Positions 46,623 through 59,730 are shown, numbered from the stretch's first letter. The stretch: DNA of 64,000 nucleotides from Macrostomum hystrix (GCA_950097015.1 CATNEN010000035.1:629501-693500), one strand, 5' to 3'. Notes: generated from the sequence alone by a model not told the origin. Translations and numbers: made by a program.

Positions 46623-47384
46623 ATATTTATTTTGTAGGCACAAAAGACCTAAGATCAGGTGTTTCAGTTAGAACTAAAAGAATCAAGTACTAATAAAGCC
46701 AGTAAACTTTAGCAGTGCTTTCAGTACGAACAAGACGCACATAGTACAATATTAGAAAGTTACTAAACAGTATAATATGTTCTTTGTATTAATCACCGTT
46801 TTACTGCGTCGGAAAAGATTTTTTCATTTACTATAATTTGTGATTCTAAGTCAATTGAACTTAGGTTTTTAATTAATTACTGTACAATTTTCGCGCTAAG
46901 TACACGTAGTATGCTACGAGTAGTATAGAGAGAATGTCTGCCAGCATCAGCAAATATAATCGTTTCTTAGTAAATAATTTTTTACTGGGATTTGGTACTC
47001 GCGAGTCGGAGCAAATCAGGTTGGGATAAACAATTACAACTAGGGATTAATTGTTTAGCGACGGTAAGCAATAGACAATACAATACATTTGGATAGTGAG
47101 ACCAAAAACAGCAAGTAACAAACAGCAAGTACTCGGCTCAAACACAAGTAGCCTAATAAAATCATTTGAGAAGTGGTTGCTTTTCGGTGATCGATGAGAA
47201 AATTATGCAGCTATTCAGAAAACATGAAAATTGGACAAATCGCTGTGTGTCTGTGTGCCAATTTTAAAGAGACATTTGTGCAATAACAGAATGCAGGCTT
47301 GATTTTTAGCGTGCATAAATAATATGCTTTTTGAGAAATAGGAAATAGGATTTAAGCGGCCTGGATTTATGGGATAATAGTTGG
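46623..47384. other. AT-rich intergenic sequence
   Basis: No gene, repeat or RNA feature recognised. Confidence 0.6.
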
Positions 47385-47705
47385 AAAACGAGATTTTAGC
47401 GGCCTGTGATGATGGGATAATAGTGATGATAAAGGATTTTAGCGGCCTGGGATGATGGGATAATAGTGAGGATAAAGGATTTTAGAAGCCTGGGATGATG
47501 GGATAATTGTAAGGATAAAGGATTTTAGAGGCCTGGGATGATGGGATAATTGTAAGGATAAAGGATTTTAGCGGCCTGGGATGATGGGATAATTGTAAGG
47601 ATATAGGATTTTAGCGGCCTGGGATGATGGGATAATTGTAAGGATATAGGATTTTAGCGGCCTGGGATGATGGGATAATTGTAAGGATAAAGGATTTTAG
47701 CGGCC
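47385..47705. repeat. About 44-bp tandem repeat
   Basis: Seven copies of a 43-44-bp unit, GGATTTTAGCGGCCTGGGAT followed by GATGGGATAATTGTAAGG and ATAAA. The first copies differ (AATAGTGATGATAAA). Confidence 0.93.
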
Positions 47706-48369
47706 TAGAACTTTTGAGCTATTAGCGGCAATTTAGGATTAGTGGAGCATTGTGAGTGGGATAAAAGACGTTGCACTGGGGATTTGCGAGCATCCCGTCA
47801 ATACTTTATAAACGGTTCCATCCGTCTGCCAAGATAATAATTCGGTAACTGCAGGTACGGTACGCACAGTACCAACACAATAAACATAGCATGCAACATG
47901 TTTTTTTCAAGTGCGGCACTATATAAACTATACAGTGGACAGTGCCGGCTTGATAAACAAACGAGGGAGCAGAATTAACAGAACACAAACTAATTAGTAA
48001 TCAAAGAAGAAACAAAACATTTTAACAGAGGCAACAAGCACAATGAAACGATTTTTTCGCAAATAAAATTTTGGGAGTTAAGCTAAAACAGTTGGGTTTT
48101 AACCAAGAGACTAAAAACACATATGCACACGTATAATCTGAGGAAATACTAGCTAAAATTAGACCGCTAGAAAAAACAGTGCGGGATATTAAAGCGTGCC
48201 TTATTATGCAAGCTAACTACATAGCTGCGTTGAAAACAAAAGTACACCCGACAGAAAGTAAATTTAAGACCAGGACTTCAAACATTATATAAAATTTACT
48301 TTATCTACGACTTGGTCGTATGACTGAGTCTAATATAATCTAATTGAGTGATGAAATCAGGGTTGAAAT
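47706..48369. other. 3' flank of the NCoR-like gene
   Basis: AT-rich sequence after the stop at 48370-48372, presumably including the 3' UTR. I could not identify a convincing canonical poly(A) signal close to the stop on the minus strand. Confidence 0.45.
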
Positions 48370-49263
48370 TCAGGCTTTAGCCTCGGCGGTGGCTGCGGCA
48401 GACTCCTCCAGGTCGATCTGAAGGTCGCCCGGACTGGACGCTTCTGAAGCGGCGGCTTCAGCTTCGGTCTTTGATGCCGACGCAGCCGATTCAGTTTTCA
48501 TCGAGCCGTTTGAACTGGCGCCGGCTGCTGTAGCCGCTAGCTGGGCAGGGGAGATGGGAGCGACTGGGGCCTCTTCGGAGGCAGCCGCAGCCGCCGCCGC
48601 AGCAGCCAAGTGACGCTTCTTTAACGGCACAGCGCTGCTAGCAGCTGACGCCTGCGCCTGACTAGACTGCGGTTCCGCACTGCCTGACTGCGGATGCTTA
48701 TTCGGCGACTGTTCGGTAGCCAGGCGAGCCTGCTGCTGCTGCTGCTTCTGTAGTTGAAAATCATCGCTAATTATCTTGTCAATGTGATCGCCGAATGTGA
48801 AGATGGAGCAATCAGAAGCGGCAGATGAGGCCGCAGCCAAGGCTGCACTTGTCGCAGCAGCTGTGGAAGCTGCGGCTGCAGCGGCTGCAACTGCTGCAGC
48901 GGAAGCGGCGGCGGCGGCGGCGGCTGCGGCAGGAGCTGTCGATGGGACCGGTACAGATAAGCCAGGCGCGGAGGAAATTTGGGAAGTAGAAGATACATGA
49001 TGGGATGGTGCAGTGTGAAGCTGGGACTGATGATGCTGATGATGATATTTAGGCTGCTTAGCCTGTTGCTGCTGAGAATGCGAATGCGGCCTCTTAACAG
49101 CCTGAGAATCTTTGTGTGGGTTTAAGTTGGTGCTGATCTGATTCTGAATGATTACATCAATCAGCGTGGCCGCAGTCATCACGTGATCAGAGCTGGAGCT
49201 GGACACGAGAGCAATAGGCGATTCACTGCCCATGCCCTGGTGTTGAAAACGTCGCACTTGTGA

Positions 49264-49296
<33 letters not shown>

Positions 49297-52200
49297 TTGC
49301 TGCTGCTGCTGCTTTTGCCGCTGCTGCTGTTGCTGATGCAACAGCATCGCAGGATTTTGCTGACCCGGCTGCGGCTGCTGACCAGCGGCGGGCATTCGCA
49401 GCTGCGACTGCGGATGCTGCGAATGCGGCAACGGAGGCGGCGGCGGAGGAAGCAGCTGGGCTGGCTCCTTGGCGGCTGGAGGCGGCATTGAAGGCGGCGG
49501 CATGCGCTGCTCGTTAGCCACTCGCTGGCGTCTGTTGGCTAGCACATGGTAGAGCTGGCTGGCCTCGGAGCTAGTTCGAGTGCGCTCCGCGTCGCTCATC
49601 GCCCTATTGCGGAAGGTGTAGGCTTCCACCTCTTCGCGATATTTGCGCTCCGCTTCGGCTACGTAAAAATCTGACATCGACTGAGGCGGAGGTGGCGGTG
49701 GGGGAGGAGGTGGCGGCGGCGGTGGAAGCTGCGAAGCGGACTCGTACATCATTGTCTGGTGTGACTGCTGCTGCTGATGCTGATGATGCTGAGAAGCTGA
49801 AATGCCTGGCGGTGCTACACCCGGACCGCCTAATCGTTGAGCTGCTAGAAAGTTTTCTTGAATGATTGCGCGGGTATTGGCCGCTTGGTCAGTGCTGCCG
49901 CCTCCTGAGGTCGGGTAAGCATGCTGAGGCTGTTGCTGTGCAGCAACAGCAGCGGTCTTGATTAACGGAGGCGGTGGAACCTGGGCCAGCTGTTTCTGAC
50001 GGTGCCGCATTAGGTCAAACGCTGTAGTTTGCTGCTGCTGAGCAACCGGCGATGAATAGTCAGCGAATCTACCGGGTGGCATCTTTGGCGAAGACGACGA
50101 AGCGCTTGGCGACTGATGCGACTGCGGATGATACGGCCTCGACACAATCAAGCTAGACTGCTGCTGCTGTTGCTGCTGGGGCGGCGGCGGTGGCAGTGTA
50201 GGAGCTGAGCTGAGATTTTTTTCAATCGCAATATTGATCAGATCCTTAATGGATTTTTGCGGAGACTCGTCAGTGAATGTAACTGCGACTGCTGCTGATG
50301 CCACCGTTGCTGGCTTCGGGGAGACGGCTGACAGGCTACCAGCGGGCGAAGATGCTGCGGCTGTGCCAGCGGCAGGCAGGTTAAGATTTGACGCCGTCGT
50401 CATTGGACTAGCGGACTGGTGGTTAACGCTAGCCGGGCGCAGTGGGGATATCTGCGGCTGCGTCAGCTGCTGCTGCTGCTGCTGTCTCGAAGGTGATTCC
50501 AGACCAGGCTGAGCCAGAGGAGCCGGGCCTGTCTCAGCGGAGTCAGAGGAGAAGCCCGCAACGGCAGCCGGGGCAACGGCAGCGGCTGGAGCTGCTGGAG
50601 CGGCGGCTGCAGCTGCAGCATTGCCAGCTGCCCTGTTGGCTTCGATGACCTTGCGGCGGCGAATGTTGTGCTTTTTGTAGAGCTGCTTGTAGGCCTCCTT
50701 CTTCTTAGTCAGATAGTAGAATTGCACACAGTCAGACACAGATTTATTTTCCAGGCAGGCGGCGATAGCGCCAAAATTCTTTCCGTAGATTAGGAATTTC
50801 TCTTTAAAAGTGGCCCTCTCGTGCGGCAGCCAACGGAATGACAGGTCCTGACCGGCGTTCCACAACTGGACTGGATCGGCGCGCACTAATCCGTTGCTAT
50901 TAGCAATCAGGCGACGCCGCTCCCAGGGTGGCAGCAGCATGGGAGGCAGCACAGCCAAGCTCTTCATGCGCTCCTCCTCCTCCCTGGCATTGTTGATGGT
51001 GTCAACCATTTCGTTGACTTCGGCCTCGCTTCTGGCAGCCGGCTGAGCGTAGAAGCGCTCCATTCGCTCCTTCTCTTCCCGACTCTTTCTCACTTCGGGG
51101 AAATATTTTTCAAAATAGTCGCGCGATTTAGCGTCGCGCTGTTTACGCTTGGCGCTATTGGCCAGCCTCTCCAACCGGCGAGTCCACTGCCGCTGCAGCT
51201 GGTCGTAGCTCTCGCGCAGGTGCCTCTCGCGATGAGCATTAGCCAGTACCAGACGGCGCAGGTGGCGCATGAGGCGCGGCTTGAACTCGGCATGGCGGGC
51301 CTCCTGTTCGCGAATTGCCCGCACATCTGACGGCTGATTATAGAGCGGCAGCACTCGGGCGAAGCTGTCCGGCCTGGCAAGTAGGAGGCCCCGGCCGGCG
51401 GTCTCGGCGATCTGTCGATGACTGTCGCGAGCCTTTTGCCGATTGTCGGCCAGGACAGCGGCGAACGGATTCACCAGGCGCTGGGCCAGCTCCTCCTCTT
51501 CCCGGCGTCGGCCCTCCTCTGTCTCACCCTGGCGGGCCTTGGACTGCAGCTTAGACAGCTCCGAGTTTTTTGCAACTAGCTGATCAACTGTCATCTTGAT
51601 CTCTGTCTCAATGTTCATCAGCTTCTGGCCGACGTCATTTTTCTCCTTCTGCAGCTTCTGTTCGTTGCGGGCGTCCTCTGGAGCCGGACTGATGGCCTCC
51701 ACCTGACAAGGGAAGGATAATAGGAATCATCCCACAAGGCCAAAGGGTCAATGAGACGTGCTCATAATATAAGCGCAGATTGATCGAATTTGTCTGCGGT
51801 CTAATAATAATAACAATAGTTGCAGGAGGGCTGTGGGTAATGGCAAATCATTTTTGACACTAGACCCACAGCCAGCGAGGAGGCAATTCTGCCCATTTCG
51901 CTGACTCCAGAGCACTGATTGAGTTAGTCAGTTTAGACTCACCTGCGGATGATAGAGCTCGCCTTTCTGCCGGCCGGCACCAGGGCACCAGGGATCGTGT
52001 CGCTGCTGGATGAGCTGAATGCGCGGCTTATCTGACTGGCGTCTGTCCATGGTGTAGCGATAGGGATCCGGGACTCGATCCTTCTTAGGCGTGTCAGGCG
52101 TTATCAGGCTAGTCGCGTAGCCGGGACTTGGGCCAGATATTGACGAGGAGGCGACCGCGGTTGACGCTGCGGCGTGATGGTGATGATGCTGCTGCTGCTG

Positions 52201-52554
52201 CTGATGCACACTTGGATTATGAATTTGAGCAGTCTTGACTTGCAGTGTCGAAGGCCTGGCACCCGTTGGAATAGCAGTTGATAAGCCGTGCATAGCTGCT
52301 GTGGCTGCGGCCGTAGTCACTATGGGTGACGTCACACCGGGCGGCATAACGGGAGGTACACCAGCACCACCAGTCGCTGTATGGCCAGGCAGGAAGGCAG
52401 CTGATTCCGCGTGATGCAAACCAGTTTTGCTATTATCAGCACCCATTGCTAGTAAAAGTGATGACACAAACCTATTGCTGTTTACCAGCTGCTGCTGCTG
52501 TTGCTTGCTGCCGCTGCGTGATTGGCTGTTAGATTTTGCTTGGTGTGCGACAGG
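48370..52554 (-). CDS. NCOR-like: NCoR/SMRT-family nuclear receptor corepressor, 3' two exons
   Basis: Nuclear scaffold that links unliganded nuclear receptors to HDAC3 complexes (family knowledge). Exons: 52554-51943 (204 codons) and 51702-48370 (1110 codons, single large exon), joined CAG|GTGAGT to CTTGTCAG with phase 0. The start lies upstream, so the protein is over 1314 aa. The first exon ends with ELYHPQ and the second opens VEAISPAPED, an NCoR hallmark; a coiled coil follows, then LPLYNQPSD (about residues 118-126 of the large exon) and a basic helical block. The DAD/SANT1 unit (about 245-350) includes LPHERATFKEKFLIYGKNFG and YYLTKKKEAYK. No second SANT domain follows; instead there are long Ala, Gln and Pro tracts. 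CoRNR-like receptor motifs: LIDVIIQNQ (about 49140-49170), HIDKIISDDF (about 48760-48795) and possibly LINIAIEKNL (about 50215-50255). The family is certain from the SANT region; completeness is not. Confidence 0.9.
51802..51915 (-). mobile_element. 5'-truncated SINE in the NCoR intron
   Basis: Matches the 3' part of the SINE at 6241-6352, including the (TAA)n tail, CTAGACCCACAGCC and GCGAGGAGGCAATTCTGCCC. It fills half of the 240-bp intron between the two NCoR exons. Confidence 0.8.
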
Positions 52555-53753
52555 CTGTAAAATGACATTAAGCATTGATTGTATCTTATTTTTCAAATAT
52601 AAACCTAAACAATAAAGCATATTAGAATGTATTTTTTGCGAATTTCTCAACAAAATTAAAACCATCTACAGTGTGTCCTATATATTTTATATGTTGATGG
52701 ATACATTTATTAAGTAGACTAAAATTTTGAACTTTAACTTTGAAGGCTATATTTCAATATTAAGTTATCCAGTAAGTACCACAAAAATGGACATTAAACA
52801 AGACTCATATTTTTTCTTTTTATAATAAACTAGGAAAATATAAATGTTTTTGTAAATAACACTGAACCAATTCAAACAGGGGTTGGTCATCTCCAGACCA
52901 AAAGCTGGCCTTTTGGCCCACAAAAACTCTCTATAGGCCTACAGCCATTTAAGCTTGTTTATATTTTATTATTATTTTAACTACTCTATTATTATACTGA
53001 ATATATATTTTTTTGGCACAAAAACTTTCCAACATAAAATAGGTAATTTATTTCATCACTTGTGGATTTTCAGGACAAATGAGCAATGACACTTGAAATG
53101 AATCAAAGTGGCTATTTACAAAGGCTAGACAGCACATCAGATACAACTTTAAATATAGGAGCTGACAAAGGAAATTAGGGTGGTACAGCTGACAAACAAC
53201 ATTAGATGGAATTAGCCTTTATAGTTTTAGAACCACTGGAGCCTATAGGGAAGAAAAATGATTTAAATGAGCTTTATATTGATAGCACCAAAAGTTGAGA
53301 AAACTTCACCTTTCAAAACCCTTTTTTTCAAGCATCCAAGCATCATGATACGCTTTTTATCATAAATTATTTACTAAATATGTCATTAAAAGCTTAAGAT
53401 ATGGAACTTTACTAGTCAATTGTGTACTAAATAATTAGTATTTATAGCTAAATTACAATTGTTAGCAAAATTGTTTTATCAGCAAATAATTGTCACTGAA
53501 ATGGTTGTTGCCAAAGTGGACTGGATTCATTGAGATGATGCCATAATCTTTAAACATCTCACTTAGAATTTTGAATAATTGGCTTGGAAATAGAATTAAC
53601 TCAAGTGTCGACACTCCTAAGCTAGTATATGACTAGAAGCAATAGCTGTCTGTCTGTCTCCATCTCTAATATATTGTTGAGTGCTCGTTTTTTGGGCATT
53701 AGTGCACTTTCAGTTGCGAAATTATTTTTCAGTTTAAATTTGTATGTTCGAAA

Positions 53754-54095
53754 CTAGAATATACGCTTAAAATTATATGAATAAACCAGAATATATGCTA
53801 ATATATGCTTTAGTCTTAGTCTATGGTCGAAATCCTTAAGAGTGCGTGTGGGATGCTCTATTATTATTTTTTCATTAAATCTGTGCCATGCCTTTTTTGT
53901 GCCACGCTTGAATGCAACACGATTGAGGGAACGTGGGCACATTGCAAGGCCAAATTCAGGGCCATGCATGGAACAAGTGATGCCCTCTTCAAGAGCCACA
54001 TCTAGGAGTTTATGTGGCACCGACTGTTCGGAGCAAACAGGGCTTTCGGAAACATGCTTTTCTGGATTAGCCACTACTACAATGCCCAGTGACAA
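53754..54095 (-). other. Unrecognised 113-codon open frame
   Basis: Composition is more protein-like than the surrounding DNA (for example LLDVALEEGITCSMHG, KKAWHRF). No ATG-near promoter, acceptor or homologue is evident. It could be a remnant of a transposase or simply chance; I cannot assign it. Confidence 0.2.
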
Positions 54096-56150
54096 GCTCT
54101 ATGTCCACCACTAGAACACAATGATGAGTTGGCAATTTCAGCAACCAAAGAGCTAAAAGAGACACTATGGCTATGCTCTGGCACAATTGTTAGAATTGTT
54201 CAAAGCATCAATTTTTGTCATTGTTATTGTTTTCTGGTTTCAAAGTTTTAAATTTAAATGAAAAATAATTTTGCAAACGAAAGTGCACTATTGCTATTTT
54301 TTGTAGGCTTCCACCAAAAAGTTGTGTCCTAGTTGGTTAGTAAGTTTCTATAATTTATAAAAGTGAAACATAGCCTAGCCAAAAAAAATTGGCTTTATTC
54401 TCAAGTAGGCCACCTGAAAATAAATCCTGTTCTATTTGCAAAATTCAATCAAACTGTTTGCAGTGAGCTCTTTTTACCAAATGCAAGTGTTATAAAATAA
54501 AATAAATGAGTGCCATTGTTGTTGAGTCCTAGAGTCCTAGAGACAATAAAAATAGAATTATCTATTGATGGGCTTTTAGGCCTACTATAAATTATTTCTA
54601 CAAGTAAAACAACCCCCTATCTTTGAAAGCAAGACTAGCTAATCCAAATGACCACAGAAGTTATTCTTTCAATCTTTCAGTCTCATTTATTCACCTAATC
54701 ACCCAATCTCCTCCCTCTTAGTAGCAACCATATTACATGTCCTAACTCTTACGCCAGGGACAACACATTGTTCTTGGTACTCTTTCAAGCAACTATCACT
54801 TCAGCTAGAAAGCTCTTTACATAAATTAAAAACCACAAATGCCCTACTTACAACTGCAACTTCTCTTTATTTAATTTTAATAAACTTATCTATAGACTAT
54901 ACTATAGTACTAGACTATGTGTCTATGCGAAATATTGACAAAGATAGACATCGCATAGGCCTAATTATACACAAGTTCCAAACAACTATATCTATTCGTA
55001 TGCATTAAATAAATGTTTAAAAAAGCATTTTGGACATTTTTCGTAAACAATTAAGTAAAAGAAAAATGACCTTTAGTGAAAGACGCGATTTTCTAGTATT
55101 GAATTAGTTTTTAGCGGAATCAACTGTAGATCTAAACAAGTATAGTTGTTCTGTACCATGTTTTTTCGTAATACTTTTTATTATTTCCAACTAAGTATAA
55201 CTTTTTACAGTTTTATACAGCTTCTAAACAGGATGTTTACATTCCTTTGTTGTTTTTAGCAAACTACGCACGAGCTTAAAGTTTTTGCAACGCTATCTTT
55301 GCATCAGGCCCCGGTGGCATGTCGATCTATCGCTGGGGACATAGCTATGGCTCATGAAATTTGTAATTTTCATAATATTATATTTAAAGCAATAAAATGA
55401 GTTACAGTTCCAAAACACTTTCAAGCTTAAGATAAAAAACAACGAAGCATTTAAAGTGGAAATTAAGAACATGCTCGCATAACTTTTTTACAATTAAAAA
55501 TGATCGAAAGAGAATGACAATATACTGTAATTAGGCAATCGATGTGTCTCAGGAGATAGGATAGCCTAAACAAAATATAATTTTAATAGTCAAATGTATG
55601 ACGTTGCAGTAAATCTCTAGCTGTCGAGCTACTAGTTACTCAGTTCTCTGTCATACTAGGCCTATAATTTGTCTGCATCTCACATCTACATTAGGCCCTA
55701 CTAGGCCTATCATTAGCACTGATGTGCATTTAATGAGACTATGACCACCTATCAAGTCAATAAGGTCTCAGTGACTCCAGACCATATTGAACATAATATT
55801 ATTGCAGGCTTACATTCATGCAATTTCAGAATGTGTATAAAAATAATTTCTTTTTAAGCTATTCTTGTTCTTTGTATTTCATCAGATAGGTTGCTTGATA
55901 CAAAAATGTTTTGAAATCAATTGCTATCTGGAAGAAACAAAACCAATTACATAAGCATTTTTTAAAAGCTAACTGATTTGAAAATAAAAGACAGACATCT
56001 AGATATTGTTAGTAGCCTAGTTATAAACCCCATAGTCAGGAAGGTGGCCTCTGAGGGGGAAAATTCCCGCACACAAAGGGTCTCGGTGCACATTGGTGCA
56101 CAAGCGCGGTGCACACAAAGGCTCTTGGGTAAACATAGGGTGCTTTTCTG

Positions 56151-56168
56151 TGTAGGGTTAGGGTTAGG
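56151..56168. repeat. Short TTAGGG-type tract
   Basis: GTAGGGTTAGGGTTAGGG, just under three telomere-type units in an interstitial position. Too short to infer a telomere event. Confidence 0.6.
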
Positions 56169-56454
56169 GGACAGAAACTGCATTGACAGTGCACAGACAG
56201 TGCACAGATGGCACACAGACAGCACACAGTGTCCCTTCAAAATTTATTCCAGTGCATGCTGTGCCACCTTCCTGACTAGGCCCCCCTATGGTATAAACTA
56301 TGTGTGTGCTAGCCCCTAGAAGTTGTTTAAAAATATTTTTTCTTATGTAACAATGCTAGATAGCTAGTTTATGTTTAGGCCTATATTTAAAAAAATATAG
56401 GCCTACACTTACTGACTACTTTGGTATCAGCCTCCTTTAGTAGTCTTGAAGCAG

Positions 56455-56740
56455 GTTATATAGACTAGTGGTTGGAGTATCAGACTTATGACTTGAAGGT
56501 CAAGTTGATTCTCAAGGTACCTGGACATTCCCAATTCATTCCCAATTACCAATACCACCAGAACAATTTGTGTCGACTTTAGTAAGACATTTAATTCTGC
56601 TTTGTTTTACTTCCCCCAGCTATTAAATAAGATACCAGCTAATAGATACCAGCATTAGCTGGTGTAATTGAGCATTGGTATGACATTTCTCTAGTCTTTA
56701 GATTGAAAAGCTAAATGTTGCCTTTAGATTCAGATGTGCC
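56455..56740 (+). mobile_element. Full-length old SINE with tRNA-like head
   Basis: Head: TAGACTAGTGGTTGGAGTAT (A box) and AAGGTCAAGTTGATTCTC (B box, decayed). The body ends with CCCAGCTATTAAAT, TACCAGCATTAGCTGG and a diverged CTAGTCTTTAGATTGAA. This links the tail fragments at 7145, 32155 and 38075 to a tRNA-derived SINE family. It is clearly decayed. Confidence 0.6.
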
Positions 56741-57149
56741 ATATTTCAATAGCTGCAGCTATGCAATAGGCTGTATCAAGTGTTTAATTCTGTAAGTCTA
56801 GTACTAAAATGACCATGGTACTCTATATATCAAATGCACCACCATGATGCATGGTCAAACATATTAAATGTCAGAATTTGGTAGCTCAGCAAATATTGCC
56901 TTGTTTATTTCTTAGATCTAAATATGGTTATAGATTATTTAATTTTTTAATTTTTTAATTTTTAGTCTAGCCTAAATTTCTAAATCTCTGGAGCCTACTC
57001 TATTCTATGCATAAACCAAACTTGACTAGATAATATATTTTAGCTATTTTATGTACTACATTTGTTCTTGACCATCAAGCTGGTGTATAGTAGGTTTATG
57101 TTGGTATATTGGTATATCTAAATTTAGCTACTGAATCATGTCTTATGTC

Positions 57150-57945
57150 TCATGTCTCCTAAGGCCAAGACTATCAGGCTGCTGTCTCACATGTCCAAGA
57201 CTATCAGGCTACTGTCTCACATGCCCAAGATTATCAGTCTGCTGTCTCACTTGTCCAAGGCTCTCAGGCTGCTGTCTCACATGTCCAAGGTTCTCAGGCT
57301 ACTGTCTCACATTTCCAAGACTATCAGGCTGCTGTCTCACATGTCCAAGATTATCAGTCTGCTGTCTCACTTGTCCAAGGCTCTCAGGCTGCTGTCTCAC
57401 ATGTCCAAGGTTCTCAGGCTACTGTCTCACATTTCCAAGACTATCAGGCTGCTGTCTCACATGTCCAAGATTATCAGGCTGCTGTCTCACTTGTCCAAGG
57501 CTCTCAGGCTGCTGTCTCACATGTCCAAGACCATCAGGCTACTGTCTCACATTTCCAAGACTATCAGGCTGCTGTCTCACTTGTCCGAGATTATCAAGCT
57601 GCTGTCTCACTTGTCCAAGATTATCATGCTGCTGTCTCACTTGTCCGAGATTATCAGGCTGCTGTCTCACTTGTCCAAGTTTATCAGGCTGCTGTCTCAC
57701 TTGTCCGAGATTATCAGGCTGCTGTCTCACTTGTCCAAGTTTATCAGGCTGCTGTCTCACTTGTCCGAGATAATCAGGCTGCTGTCTTACTTGTCCAAGA
57801 TTATCAGGCTACTGTTTCACTCGCCCGGGGATTGTCAGGCTGTTGTCTTCTCACTCGCCCGGGGATTGTCAGGCTGTTGTCTTCTCACTCGCCCGGGGAT
57901 TGTCAGGCTGTTGTCTTCTCACTCGCCCGGGGATTGTCAAGCTTT
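57150..57945. repeat. 30-bp minisatellite with a 34-bp sub-array
   Basis: About 22 copies of a 30-bp unit, GCTGCTGTCTCACATGTCCA then AGACTATCAG, followed at about 57810-57945 by four copies of a GC-richer unit, CTCGCCCGGGGATTGTCAGG. A 120-bp block repeats within the first part (57241 against 57361). Both plus-strand frames are open over 200 codons; artefact. Confidence 0.93.
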
Positions 57946-58710
57946 TGTCTCATGTGCAGTTGGCTATGACCCATAATATTGTGTATGCATTTATTTTCCT
58001 TAATTGCTTTTTCTCTGGTGATCTCTATGTCATTATAGTTAGCCGAGCAATAGAGCCAGAGCTGCACGGCGACAGTGTGTAATGTGATGCAGAGTGTTTG
58101 CTATGCCTATTTAATAATGTCTGTTTGTTTGTCGATTTTTCGTTGTCGATTTGTTTGCAATTGAAATGCTAGAATAAAGATATTTGATGCAGCTTTTTCT
58201 GCATATCAGCATCATGGCTAGGTGAAACCAACATTAGTTTTAGCATCATATTATGCATATGAGATGTATTCAACTGTGCTTTCAATTGCAAATCAAACAT
58301 CCAGCGTCTAACAGCACCGACCGGATCTGTTAGAAAGAACGCGTCCTGTTAGAAACCAGCGACTGGCGTTGCGGAGGCTGCGGAAAGATGAGCGCCATTC
58401 TGTGTGTGCAAATATGCTAATTACATTCGCGAAGAGAAATTTGTATTAGTTAGGGTGGGATGGCAAATCACAGACGAGTGTCTCAATTTCACCTGGAAGG
58501 TGTTTCACTAGCCAAGTTCCGATCTATTTAGTAATGCGAGAGCCCAAAAATTCAGCTCTATTATTTATTTGACGCTTTGTTTACACATCTTACAGTCACA
58601 AAGTTTCACTCTCTCGCTCACTCTCTTCAATGGGTCGATGTAAGTCGAAGCGATGCTGATGCTGGAATAAATTAGTTACATCCGGATGAAAATTCACCTC
58701 GGTTGGAGCC

Positions 58711-58718
58711 TATATAAG
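58711..58718 (+). promoter_or_regulatory. TATA box, probable promoter of the Mab-21-like gene
   Basis: TATATAAG preceded by a GC-rich stretch and followed about 30 bases later by a likely start region. The transcript would begin near 58742. Confidence 0.6.
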
Positions 58719-58741
58719 CATTGCCTCTCGGAGCAGGACAA

Positions 58742-58836
58742 GATTCAAGTTTTCCAGTTCGCTTCTAAGAGCTTAGTTTGCTCTGCTCGTTCAAGTCTGC
58801 TCTGGTGTATTGTCGGAGAAGCACAGAAGAAATCGG
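58742..58836 (+). other. Putative noncoding first exon
   Basis: Short 5' UTR-like stretch from the expected TATA start to the strong donor CGG|GTGAGT at 58837. The next suitable acceptor before the ATG at 60197 is ATCTTTAG at 60176. The exon contains no ATG. Assignment to the Mab-21-like gene is by position. Confidence 0.5.
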
Positions 58837-59654
58837 GTGAGTTGATCTTAGGATTTAATTATTGATTTATCTAATTGATTTACTTGATTCACCGTCCTTC
58901 GCCTTCTGATTGTCCGTAGCAGCTCTCCCAGTCAGTTTGCGCGGGAGGGTCTGCTGCTGGCATCCGATTGCTGGACTTTGCTCAACTGACTTGCCCGCCC
59001 TCACCTCTTAAGCTATGACTTTTCAGTAATTAGTACTTGATCTAGCGACTAAATGTAACAAAAACAGTAGGATAGCTTCACTAACCTTATTTCCACAATA
59101 TTGCTAACCAGAAACTGTATTTGTTATTTCAAAACGTCAAAACATGTTTTTTAAAACTTAGAATTTCAGAAATTCGCAATATCTGTCTTTTTCCAACTTC
59201 TCACTTTATTCTTAGATCCAGTAAAAGGAAAAACTATTCTGCATCCTACTTTTTTCTCTTTTTTCTTCATGCTGACTATTTTTTGCTGTTGCCAGCTTTT
59301 GCTTAATAGTCTAAAAACATAGATTTCTTATTCTGCAGCTTTAATAAGTGATGCATTGTGACTCGATACTTATATTATACGAGCAATTTCTTGAAATGAG
59401 TTCTACAGATAGCATCTTTATATAGATGCTGAGTATATCGATCCTTGGAGTTAGATTTTTCTATTAGCAGTTATCTAGAGTCAAAATGGACGTGCTTGTG
59501 GGGCATTTTCAAGAATTTCTACATATTTATTCTCGAATCTAGAATGCATCGTTCAAAGTTTCTGTTTCTGTACTATTTGTAATATAGTAATGTACATAGA
59601 ATATAAAGCGTGTCAATGTGTCTTGTTCAAGGACACATATTGTCATAGAGACAT

Positions 59655-59730
59655 AGAGATCACACAGATTCGAACTCTCGACCTCTTAGTTAGAAGTCCG
59701 AAGTTCTAACCACTGGTCTATAAGCTCCAT
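59655..59730 (-). mobile_element. tRNA-like sequence (SINE head remnant)
   Basis: On the minus strand: A-box-like TAGACCAGTGGTTAGAAC, an anticodon-arm region with CTTCTAAC (TCT possible) and a good B box, GGTCGAGAGTTCGAATC. The acceptor and anticodon stems pair poorly and the 3' flank is not tRNA-like, so I call a SINE head or tRNA pseudogene rather than a functional tRNA. Confidence 0.6.

Larger units (their letters stand above)
52555..56454. other. NCoR 5' intron or flank, AT-rich
   Basis: About 3.9 kb without a recognised exon. The NCoR exon at 52554 has an acceptor (ATTTTACAG), so at least one upstream exon exists, here or further right. Only the frame at 53754-54095 stands out. Confidence 0.55.

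Noticed and set aside
45354-46643. 429-codon minus-strand frame (repeated PIFPTAFPSFLLYSHLSYC)
   Set aside because: Product of a 20-bp tandem repeat; no conserved part and no gene context.
48797-49517. Plus-strand Ala-rich and Leu-rich frames opposite NCoR
   Set aside because: Antisense shadows of GCN/CAG-rich tracts in the NCoR exon.
56151-56168. Interstitial telomere or chromosome fusion point
   Set aside because: Fewer than three units; too short to separate from chance.
59655-59730. Functional tRNA gene
   Set aside because: The promoter boxes are good but the stems pair poorly and the sequence resembles a SINE head; no terminator run follows.
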